This document shows positions 1 to 5,422 of a stretch of DNA of 8,959 nucleotides, piece by piece. The translations under genes were made by a program, and so were the position numbers. The DNA lies in the NCBI GenBank assembly GCA_030596405.1, contig JAUVKB010000086.1:1-8959 (forward strand). Reading direction: 5' to 3'. Each line of letters opens with the position of its first letter. The stretch's first letter is position 1. Origin of the DNA: Deltaproteobacteria bacterium. Its GTDB lineage: Bacteria > Desulfobacterota > Desulfobacteria > Desulfobacterales > JAUVKB01. A model generated the notes under the pieces. The model saw nothing but the letters and a program-made list of their open reading frames with translations, was not told the DNA's origin and searched no databases.

Positions 1-903
1 CTTTTAATACGGATGAAAACCGATATTGTTCCGGTGATGGAGGCTGTTGTTGAGGGCAGGCTGCATGAATGCAGCCTTGAAATTGACAGTAGAGCATCGG
101 TGTGTGTAGTTATGGCGTCCGGAGGATATCCCGGCGCATACAAAAAAGGGACGACGATTTCAGGGCTGGAAAATGTGCGGCGTATGAAGGACGTTGTTGT
201 TTTTCATGCCGGCACGGCGGTAAAAAACAAGTCACAAAAAAATAGTCAGGTTGTTGTAAACGGCGGACGTGTCTTAGGGGTTACGGCGCTTGGTGATACG
301 ATCAAGAAGGCTATATCAAAAGCATATCTGGCCGTTTCCAAAATAGATTGGGATAATGTTTACTATCGCAGGGACATAGGACAAAAAGCCATTGCAAGGC
401 TTGAGAGATTTCCGGCTGTAGGGGTTATAATGGGAAGTGATTCCGATCTTGATGTTATGGAAGGAGCCGCGGCAATTCTGAAAAAGTTTGATATTCCATA
501 CGAAATGACGGTCGGTTCTGCTCATAGAAGCCCGGACAGGGTGGCCGAGTTTGCATCCTCTGCCGCTGCCAGGGGTATAAAAGTTATTATTGCGGGAGCA
601 GGGCATGCAGCTCATCTCGCGGGAGCCATAGCTGCCAAAACGTCTCTTCCCGTTATAGGCATCCCGATAGATTCTTCTCCTTTGAAAGGATTCGATTCTC
701 TTTTATCCACCGTTCAGATGCCTTCAGGAATACCTGTCGCCACAGTCTCTGTTGGAAAATCCGGGGCGAAAAATGCGGGTATACTTGCAGCGCAGATTTT
801 GGCGCTTTCCGATCATGAGCTGCAAAAAAAGCTGGAAACGTACAAAAAGGATATGGCGGCACAAATTGATCAAAAAGCAAAAAATCTTGCAATCACTCAA
901 TAA
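1..903 (+). CDS. purD-purE: PurD-PurE fusion (3' part): GAR synthetase C-terminus joined to N5-CAIR mutase
   Basis: Partial at the left edge: the frame is open to nucleotide 1 (LLIR before the ATG at 13), and the first residues already match the PurD C-terminal region. Counting from that ATG, residues 1-129 are PurD-like: ASGGYPGAYKKG (35-46), VFHAGTA (63-69), NGGRVLGVTALG (83-94), DIGQKAIAR (121-129). PurD ligates glycine to phosphoribosylamine in purine synthesis. After only about four residues a whole PurE follows: GVIMGSDSD (137-145), SAHRSPD (169-175), GAGHAAHLAG (195-204), MPSGIPVATV (236-245) and GAKNAG (251-256). PurE converts N5-CAIR to CAIR. SAHR rather than SAHK points to class I PurE. 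The usual GAGGAAHLPG loop here has His for Gly and Ala for Pro. No stop or start separates the halves, so this is a true in-frame fusion as read. The ATP-grasp part of PurD lies off the window. Both family assignments are secure. Confidence 0.93.
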   Translation, partial: LLIRMKTDIVPVMEAVVEGRLHECSLEIDSRASVCVVMASGGYPGAYKKGTTISGLENVRRMKDVVVFHAGTAVKNKSQKNSQVVVNGGRVLGVTALGDTIKKAISKAYLAVSKIDWDNVYYRRDIGQKAIARLERFPAVGVIMGSDSDLDVMEGAAAILKKFDIPYEMTVGSAHRSPDRVAEFASSAAARGIKVIIAGAGHAAHLAGAIAAKTSLPVIGIPIDSSPLKGFDSLLSTVQMPSGIPVATVSVGKSGAKNAGILAAQILALSDHELQKKLETYKKDMAAQIDQKAKNLAITQ

Positions 904-1528
904 GATAAAAAAAATAAACGCTAAAAATCCCCGGCCCGATTTAATAAATGAGGCTTTATCTATTATCAAAAAGGGGGGTATCATCTCGTTTCCCACGAGG
1001 TGTTTTTACGGGCTTGGGGTTGATGCATTGAATCCTGAGGCTATAGACAAGGTTTTTGCCGTAAAACAACGGCCTTATAATAAACCGATCCTTATTTTTG
1101 TCGAAAATCGGGATGAGCTCGACAAAATTGTGGATAACGTGCCGCCTTGCGCCTTGCGTATTATGGACAAATTTTGGCCCGGCGGTATTACCATTGTATT
1201 TGAAGCAGAAGAGACTTTACCTGTCAATCTTACAGCAAAAACAGGCAAAATAGGCGTGCGTCTCCCGATGCATCAGGTCGCTCATGCCCTGGTAAGGGGA
1301 ATGAAAGGTCCGATAACTGGAACAAGCGCCAATATTTCAGGTAATCCAGGATGTTTACTCGGTATTGATCTTGATTCTCGAATCGCGGACAAGCTCGATC
1401 TCATACTCGACGCGGGGCCGCTAAAATGAGGGGCAGGATCGACCGTTATCGACGTAACAACCGGTTTTCCGACAATTCTTCGTGAAGGTGAAGTTCCGGC
1501 AGCGGATATTTTTGAGGTTGTTGGTTAA
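887..1528 (+). pseudogene. tsaC: L-threonylcarbamoyladenylate synthase (TsaC/Sua5/YrdC), interrupted by an in-frame TGA
   Basis: TsaC makes threonylcarbamoyl-AMP from threonine, bicarbonate and ATP for t6A at tRNA position 37. Counting from TTG 887, the YrdC fold is clear: FPTRCFYGLG (35-44), KQRPYNKP (60-67) with the K-x-R substrate motif, FWPGGIT (96-102) and the nucleotide-binding TGTSAN (144-149). At 1427-1429 the frame hits TGA right after DAGPLK. Reading on in the same frame gives GAGSTVIDVT and a normal family C-terminus to TAA at 1526-1528. One G-to-T change (GGA to TGA) would explain this, so the break is recent or an error. As read, the product is about 180 residues and lacks the last ~33, including the STV segment of the binding pocket. 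No ATG or GTG lies near the expected N-terminus. TTG 887, inside the end of purE, is the best candidate and has no clear ribosome site; TTG 866 and ATG 815 or 752 are longer alternatives. The family is certain; whether it functions is not. Confidence 0.8.
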
Positions 1529-1548
1529 AAACGCCCGTCTAAATTATA

Positions 1549-1578
1549 TTGACAACTACTATGCAATTTACATATAAA
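1549..1578 (+). promoter_or_regulatory. Sigma-70-type promoter of tRNA-Leu
   Basis: A perfect -35 box TTGACA (1549-1554) and a -10 box TATAAA (1573-1578) are separated by 18 bp. The implied start of transcription falls just before the tRNA 5' end at 1589. This suggests the tRNA has its own promoter independent of the purine/tsaC genes. Confidence 0.72.
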
Positions 1579-1588
1579 AATTATTTAA

Positions 1589-1675
1589 GCCGGAGTGGTG
1601 AAATTGGTAGACGCAGAGGACTCAAAATCCTCCGGGGGCAACTCCGTCTCGGTTCGATTCCGAGCTCCGGCACCA
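1589..1675 (+). tRNA. tRNA-Leu (anticodon CAA)
   Basis: An 87-nt class II tRNA. The acceptor stem pairs GCCGGAG (1589-1595) with CTCCGGC (1665-1671), followed by discriminator A and an encoded CCA (1673-1675). The anticodon stem GAGGA/TCCTC encloses the loop CTCAAAA, giving anticodon CAA (1623-1625), which reads UUG. The long variable arm (GGGG...CTCC) and the D-arm AATTGGTAGAC are typical of tRNA-Leu. The T-arm is CTCGG-TTCGATT-CCGAG. All arms pair well, so the gene appears functional. Confidence 0.97.
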
Positions 1676-1685
1676 AAATAAAAAC

Positions 1686-1718
1686 AGGGAGTCTGGCATA
1701 AGGGCGGAACTCCTTTTT
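1686..1718 (+). terminator. Probable Rho-independent terminator after tRNA-Leu
   Basis: GGAGT (1688-1692) pairs with ACTCC (1709-1713) around a 16-nt loop, with one or two further A-T or G-T pairs at the base. Five Ts follow directly (1714-1718), then ATATTTT. The stem is short and the loop large, so strength is uncertain, but the position just after the tRNA fits. Confidence 0.5.
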
Positions 1719-1722
1719 ATAT

Positions 1723-1748
1723 TTTGAAACCTTAATATTTGAGACCTT
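1723..1748 (+). repeat. Imperfect short direct repeat
   Basis: TTTGAAACCTT (1723-1733) and TTTGAGACCTT (1738-1748) differ at one position and are offset by 15 bp. They lie between the tRNA terminator and the PilZ gene. They could be a regulator-binding pair or the remains of a mobile-element end; nothing else supports either idea. Confidence 0.4.
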
Positions 1749-1792
1749 TGCAAAATATATGGCAGATTCCATTATTTAAGTTGTTTTTTTGC

Positions 1793-1800
1793 AGGGGGAA
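1793..1800 (+). promoter_or_regulatory. Ribosome binding site that sets the PilZ-protein start at GTG 1807
   Basis: A strong purine-rich site (AGGGGGAA) lies 6 nt before GTG 1807. The in-frame TTG at 1789 would lie upstream of this site and has only a T-run in front of it, so the GTG is preferred. Confidence 0.65.
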
Positions 1801-1806
1801 ATTATT

Positions 1807-2298
1807 GTGGAAATAGATAAAACCGAAAAATTACCGACATTTTACGCCAACAAAGACAACGAGGTTGCCATACACTGCCCCAAATGCAAGTTTATAAAAA
1901 CCTTTGACGCCTCTAGATTAAATGTAACTGGCAAGAGCCTGAAGGTGAGGTGCAAATGCGGCGAAGTATTCAAATGTATAGTGGAACTGCGTAAGATATA
2001 TCGCAAGGCCGTTAAACTTGCCGGCAAATATGTTAACCTGAAAACCGGAATGACCGATGATATTCTGGTGCAAGACCTTTCATATGAAGGGATCGGTTTT
2101 AGCGTTTTTGTGGGTCAAATGTTTCACAATTTGCAGAAAGGTGATGAATTGGAAGTCTCTTTTAAACTTGATGACGCCAAGAAGTCTGAGATCCGAAAAC
2201 GGGCTAAAGTACGAGTGGTCAAGGACAGTTTCATCGGCGCTGAGTTTAGCGATATTCAATGGTTTGACAAGGATTTGGGTTTTTATTTGCTACCGTAG
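1807..2298 (+). CDS. Zinc-ribbon/PilZ domain protein (predicted c-di-GMP receptor)
   Basis: A 163-residue protein with two modules. Residues 20-57 look like a small zinc ribbon: C24-x2-C27, then C49, C51 and C57 in KVRCKCGEVFKC. Residues 62-148 are a PilZ domain with both c-di-GMP motifs intact: RKIYR (62-66, RxxxR) and DLSYEG (90-95, DxSxxG). PilZ proteins bind cyclic di-GMP and change motility, surface or transcription outputs; this protein's target cannot be told from sequence. There is no signal peptide or membrane segment, so it is probably cytoplasmic. The GTG start is chosen for its strong ribosome site. The phosphoesterase gene begins 15 nt after the stop, so the two are probably co-transcribed. 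The domain call is firm; the metal-binding role of the N-terminal cysteines is inferred. Confidence 0.88.
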   Translation: MEIDKTEKLPTFYANKDNEVAIHCPKCKFIKTFDASRLNVTGKSLKVRCKCGEVFKCIVELRKIYRKAVKLAGKYVNLKTGMTDDILVQDLSYEGIGFSVFVGQMFHNLQKGDELEVSFKLDDAKKSEIRKRAKVRVVKDSFIGAEFSDIQWFDKDLGFYLLP

Positions 2299-2313
2299 GA
2301 TGATAATAAAAAA

Positions 2314-2787
2314 ATGCAGGACAACAGGATTAATTCTCAGATAGGTGTTATTTCCGATACACACGGTCATTTGCCTGCAAAAACTGCTCATATATTTAAA
2401 CACGTTGATTTGATTGTTCATGCAGGAGATATCGACCAGCCCGATGTTCTTGCTTCACTGAAATCGATAGCGCCGGTTGTTGCGGTCCGGGGAAACATGG
2501 ACAGGGGAACATGGGCAAGAGAACTGGCAAAAACAGAAATAGTAACCTTTGATAATATAAGGTTATATGTGATTCATGATATAAACGAGCTTGACATGGA
2601 TCCGGCTGTTGCCGGTTTTAGCGCTGTCATAAGCGGTCATTCTCACCAGCCTTTAGTTGAGGAGCAGGCCGGAGTACTCTTTTTAAATCCCGGAAGCGCC
2701 TCGATGCCCAGACACGATTTCAATGCATCTGTTGCTCTGCTTCACATCAGGGGCGCCGAACTGGAAGTAGAATTAGTTTGTCTGTAA
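2314..2787 (+). CDS. YfcE/MJ0936-type metallophosphoesterase
   Basis: A 157-residue calcineurin-like phosphoesterase of the small YfcE/MJ0936 class. The metal-binding motifs occur in order: D15-T-H17-G, H36-A-G-D39, G60-N61-M-D63, H88-D, and GHSH (108-111), followed by LNPGSAS (124-130). Family members are manganese- or nickel-dependent phosphodiesterases in the cytosol, and the natural substrate is usually unknown. A link to cyclic di-GMP through the neighbouring PilZ gene is only a guess from location. The ATG at 2314 follows the PilZ stop by 15 nt, with a weak AGGA 13 nt upstream that overlaps that stop. Length is normal for the family (about 155-185 residues). Confidence 0.9.
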   Translation: MQDNRINSQIGVISDTHGHLPAKTAHIFKHVDLIVHAGDIDQPDVLASLKSIAPVVAVRGNMDRGTWARELAKTEIVTFDNIRLYVIHDINELDMDPAVAGFSAVISGHSHQPLVEEQAGVLFLNPGSASMPRHDFNASVALLHIRGAELEVELVCL

Positions 2788-2836
2788 CAGTTACGGTACT
2801 GAAAAATTCCACACCGACTCACACACAAAAAATATT

Positions 2837-2894
2837 AACCAGGATGTAACGCTGTTTTATGGACTTTTTACGGATTCAGCGTTCTCAACCAGGA
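2837..2894 (+). promoter_or_regulatory. Inverted repeat nested in direct repeats upstream of the flavoprotein/ArsC gene
   Basis: AACCAGGA occurs at 2837-2844 and again at 2887-2894. Between them AACGCTG (2848-2854) and CAGCGTT (2877-2883) form a 7-bp inverted repeat around 22 nt. The arrangement lies 23-80 nt before the ATG at 2917. It could be an operator or a 5'-leader stem-loop. No matching -35/-10 pair stands out. Confidence 0.4.
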
Positions 2895-2901
2895 AGCTTT
2901 C

Positions 2902-2907
2902 AAGGAG
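2902..2907 (+). promoter_or_regulatory. Ribosome binding site for the flavoprotein/ArsC gene
   Basis: AAGGAG lies 9 nt before ATG 2917. It is among the best Shine-Dalgarno matches in the window and fixes that start. Confidence 0.7.
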
Positions 2908-2916
2908 TTATTTTAT

Positions 2917-3912
2917 ATGCTGGTATTAGGACTTCAGGGCAGTCCAAGAAAAAAAGGCAACACCGACTTTTTACTTTCAGCCTACCTGAAAGAGGCGGAA
3001 AAACTGGGTGCTAAAACGCATCTGGTTGAAGTCGCCAAAAAGGATATCTCTCCATGTAAGGGGTGTGGAAAATGTGAAAAAGATGGATTTTGTATAACAA
3101 AAGATTATATGAGCCAGGAAATTTATCCCATGCTTCGAGAGGCCGACCTCATAGTAGTTGCAACCCCGATATTTTTTTATAATACCCCGTCACAGCTCAA
3201 AGCATTGATAGACAGGAGCCAGGCGCTCTGGTCAAGGAAATATAAATTGAATCTGAGAGATCCGGGGCATAAGATGAGGAGCGGAATTTTGCTTGCCCTT
3301 GGAGCCACTAAGGGGGAAAATCTTTTTAATGGGCTTCATCTTACAGTAAAATACTTTTTTGATGCCGTCAGCGCGAGCTATGACGGCAGTCTGACTTACA
3401 GGCACATAGAAGCCCCCGGAGATATGGAAAAACATCCATCGGTTTTAAGGGAAGTAAAACAAGATGCAGCTGCGCTTTTATCGCCGTTGCTCGGCAGAAA
3501 AAAGGTTTTGTTTTCCTGCAGGGAAAATGCATGTCGCAGCCAGATGGCCGGCGCTTTTACCAGATATATCGCGGGAGATAAGATAGAAGCTATAAGTGCG
3601 GGAAGTAAGCCGGCAAACGAGATTAACCCTCTTATGGTGGAGACAATGTGTGAAAAAGGCATAGACATGGCGTTTTGCAGGCCTAAACCGATAGATGACG
3701 CGGTCATTGCCGATGTAAAACCTGACATAATCATAACAATGGGATGTTCTGAGGGGTGTTCTGAGGGGTCTTCTGGTGAATGCCCATCTGTTCCGACGGC
3801 AAAAAGGATGGACTGGGACATGCCGGACCCTGCCGGCAAATCGATCGATTTTATGCGTAAAGTACGTGATGAGATTGAAAAAAAGGTAAAGGATTTAATA
3901 GCCGGGTTATAA
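2917..3912 (+). CDS. Iron-sulfur flavoprotein fused to a low-molecular-weight phosphatase/arsenate reductase domain
   Basis: A 331-residue two-domain protein. Residues 1-~190 are a flavodoxin-fold NADPH-dependent FMN reductase/iron-sulfur flavoprotein domain: GSPRKKGNT (8-16) binds FMN phosphate, and TPIFFYNTPSQLKALIDR (83-100) is the family signature. C47-x2-C50-x2-C53-x5-C59 is the compact motif that holds a 4Fe-4S cluster in Isf proteins. Residues ~195-331 match the LMW tyrosine phosphatase/ArsC fold: VLFSCRENACRSQMA (197-211) carries the C-x5-R-S loop (C201, R207), and WDMPDPAG (300-307) supplies the catalytic-acid Asp region. The MGC...CP redox-cysteine loop (C277...C289) is lengthened by a repeated CSEG. 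Thioredoxin-linked ArsC reduces arsenate through such cysteines, so arsenate reduction is plausible, with electrons perhaps coming from the flavin domain; phosphatase activity is the alternative. No other arsenic gene lies in the window. Confidence 0.87.
   Translation: MLVLGLQGSPRKKGNTDFLLSAYLKEAEKLGAKTHLVEVAKKDISPCKGCGKCEKDGFCITKDYMSQEIYPMLREADLIVVATPIFFYNTPSQLKALIDRSQALWSRKYKLNLRDPGHKMRSGILLALGATKGENLFNGLHLTVKYFFDAVSASYDGSLTYRHIEAPGDMEKHPSVLREVKQDAAALLSPLLGRKKVLFSCRENACRSQMAGAFTRYIAGDKIEAISAGSKPANEINPLMVETMCEKGIDMAFCRPKPIDDAVIADVKPDIIITMGCSEGCSEGSSGECPSVPTAKRMDWDMPDPAGKSIDFMRKVRDEIEKKVKDLIAGL
3745..3780 (+). repeat. 12-bp tandem repeat inside the ArsC-like domain
   Basis: TGTTCTGAGGGG occurs exactly twice in tandem (3745-3756 and 3757-3768), followed by a degenerate third unit, TCTTCTGGTGAA (3769-3780). 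The encoded units are CSEG, CSEG and SSGE. They fall in the loop where ArsC family members usually have MGCG-x-CP, so this looks like a slippage duplication adding about eight residues and one extra cysteine. Confidence 0.85.
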
Positions 3913-3938
3913 TCTTTGTTTTTAATCTTTGAACCCGG
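3902..3938 (+). terminator. Stem-loop at the end of the flavoprotein/ArsC gene
   Basis: CCGGGTT (3902-3908) and AACCCGG (3932-3938) pair perfectly around a 23-nt loop that contains the gene's TAA. The loop also holds AATCTTTG twice (3911-3918 and 3924-3931). No T-run follows, so it is not a standard intrinsic terminator; it may act in mRNA 3'-end processing or weak termination. Confidence 0.4.
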
Positions 3939-4020
3939 TGAATTATTAGCTGGAAATGTTTAATCGAATGACAAGCGCTTGAGGAATAAACAGATAAACG
4001 ATTTAACGGACAAACGGACC

Positions 4021-5409
4021 ATGCCGATAAAAAAAGGCCGGCTTTACGAGTTGAAAGTAACCGATATTGCATTTGGCGGAAAAGGCCTTGCACGTGCAGA
4101 CGGCTTTGCTGTTTTTGTTGATCAGGCAATTCCTGGGGATCTTGTCAGTTTGCGGATAACCAAAAAGAAGAAAAATTATGCTGAGGCGCGTGTTGACGTC
4201 CTTGTGGAGCCGTCTCCCTTCAGGATAAAGCCTCCATGTCCTTACAGCGGATTTTGCGGCGGGTGCAAGTGGCAGTTTCTAAAGTATGATATGCAGATAT
4301 TATACAAGCAACAACATGTTCTTGACTCTATTGAGCATATTGGGCTTATAAAAGATGTCCCTGTGCATCCCACGATCCCTTCCGGGACGATTTTCGGATA
4401 CAGAAACAAGATGGAGTTTTCCTGCTCGGACAGAAGATGGCTTTTGCCGGAGGAGATGGGCGAAGATGGTATCGACAAAGGTTTTGCCCTTGGGCTGCAT
4501 GTGCCTGGGACTTTCAACAAAGTTCTTGATACCCGTACGTGTCTGCTTCAGCCTGAACTCGGCAATTTGATTTTAGATGATGTCAGAACCTTTATGAAAA
4601 ACTCTGACGCCCCTGTTTACGGCCTTCGCAGCCACACGGGGTTTTGGCGTTTTCTTATGTTAAGACATTCCGCGGCTTATGATCAATGGATGGTAAATAT
4701 AATTACAGCAGAGGAAAACAGGGAGATTGTTCAACCGCTGGCAGACAGCTTGATGAAAAAATATTTAAAAATCGTTTCGGTTGTCAACAACGTCACTTCG
4801 AGAAAAGCCGGCGTTGCAGTCGGAGAGTATGAGATACCGCTTGCCGGTGCTTTGCGTTTAAAAGACAAAATCGGCCGGTTTGAGTTTGAAATATCGGCTA
4901 ATTCATTTTTCCAGACAAATACTGCGGGCGCAAAGCTGTTGTATGATATAGTTAAAAAATATGCGGACCTGACAGGAACGGAGACCGTTGTCGATCTTTA
5001 CAGCGGAACAGGCACGATCGCTATTTATCTTTCAGATTGTTCAAAGAAGATAATCGGTCTGGAGATTATTGAAAGCGCTGTGTCAGACGCAGAGAACAAC
5101 TGCCGGTTAAACAATGTTTCCAATTGCCGGTTTATTCTGGGAGATATTAAAGATTCTCTTTTGCAAATTACAGATCGACCGGATGTCATGATTATCGATC
5201 CGCCCAGGGTGGGTATGCACAAGGATGTCGTAAAGCAGGTCATTGAAATTGCTCCTCAAAGGATTGTCTATATATCCTGTAACCCTGCGACTATGGCAAG
5301 AGATGTTAACATGATGAAGGAAAATTACAGGATAGTGGAAGTTCAACCGGTGGATATGTTTCCGCACACCTATCACATAGAGGCGGTTGCCAAACTTGAA
5401 AGAAGATGA
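4021..5409 (+). CDS. rlmD: 23S rRNA (uracil-5-)-methyltransferase, RlmD/RumA family
   Basis: A 462-residue S-adenosylmethionine-dependent RNA m5U methyltransferase. A TRAM RNA-binding domain fills residues ~5-63 (DIAFGGKGLAR at 15-25). The iron-sulfur motif C73-x5-C79-x2-C82 with C174 is intact. NSFFQTNT (294-301) and the SAM-binding VDLYSGTGTIAIYL (324-337) follow, then DPPRVG (393-398). The catalytic nucleophile C420 is in YISCNPATMARD and the proposed base E454 in HTYHIEA. The four cluster cysteines favour the RlmD/RumA branch over TrmA; the exact target (U1939 or U747 of 23S rRNA, or tRNA U54) cannot be fixed by eye. ATG 4021 is chosen because the TRAM domain begins right after it; TTG 3979 is an in-frame longer start. 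Neither has a strong ribosome site. trmO starts 13 nt after the stop, implying one transcript. Confidence 0.92.
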   Translation: MPIKKGRLYELKVTDIAFGGKGLARADGFAVFVDQAIPGDLVSLRITKKKKNYAEARVDVLVEPSPFRIKPPCPYSGFCGGCKWQFLKYDMQILYKQQHVLDSIEHIGLIKDVPVHPTIPSGTIFGYRNKMEFSCSDRRWLLPEEMGEDGIDKGFALGLHVPGTFNKVLDTRTCLLQPELGNLILDDVRTFMKNSDAPVYGLRSHTGFWRFLMLRHSAAYDQWMVNIITAEENREIVQPLADSLMKKYLKIVSVVNNVTSRKAGVAVGEYEIPLAGALRLKDKIGRFEFEISANSFFQTNTAGAKLLYDIVKKYADLTGTETVVDLYSGTGTIAIYLSDCSKKIIGLEIIESAVSDAENNCRLNNVSNCRFILGDIKDSLLQITDRPDVMIIDPPRVGMHKDVVKQVIEIAPQRIVYISCNPATMARDVNMMKENYRIVEVQPVDMFPHTYHIEAVAKLERR

Positions 5410-5422
5410 AGAAGAACAGGAT

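Noticed and set aside
316..615. 99-codon minus-strand open frame within the PurD-PurE fusion
   Set aside because: The plus strand encodes conserved PurD and PurE motifs here, and the minus-strand product has no protein-like features.
752..886. Upstream extension of tsaC to the ATG at 752
   Set aside because: The extra 45 residues are a basic, tryptophan/arginine-rich translation of purE in another frame and match nothing at the N-terminus of the YrdC family.
1427..1429. Selenocysteine or a reassigned TGA codon in tsaC
   Set aside because: The position corresponds to a Gly, not a redox Cys, and I see no convincing SECIS-like hairpin just downstream. TGA serves as a normal stop for rlmD, trmO and the small minus-strand gene, so a TGA=Gly code does not fit.
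1738..1770. Possible insertion-sequence end (GAGACCTTTGCAAAA)
   Set aside because: It is vaguely like terminal repeats of some transposons, but there is no inverted partner, target duplication or transposase nearby, so only the short repeat is reported.
2788..2916. Riboswitch in the leader of the flavoprotein/ArsC gene
   Set aside because: The inverted repeat is there, but I could not match the leader to the conserved core of any known riboswitch class, including the FMN element.
3396..3839. 147-codon open frame on the minus strand opposite the flavoprotein/ArsC gene
   Set aside because: It lies wholly opposite a well-supported domain-bearing gene, has no recognisable domain and no ribosome site; it is a shadow frame.
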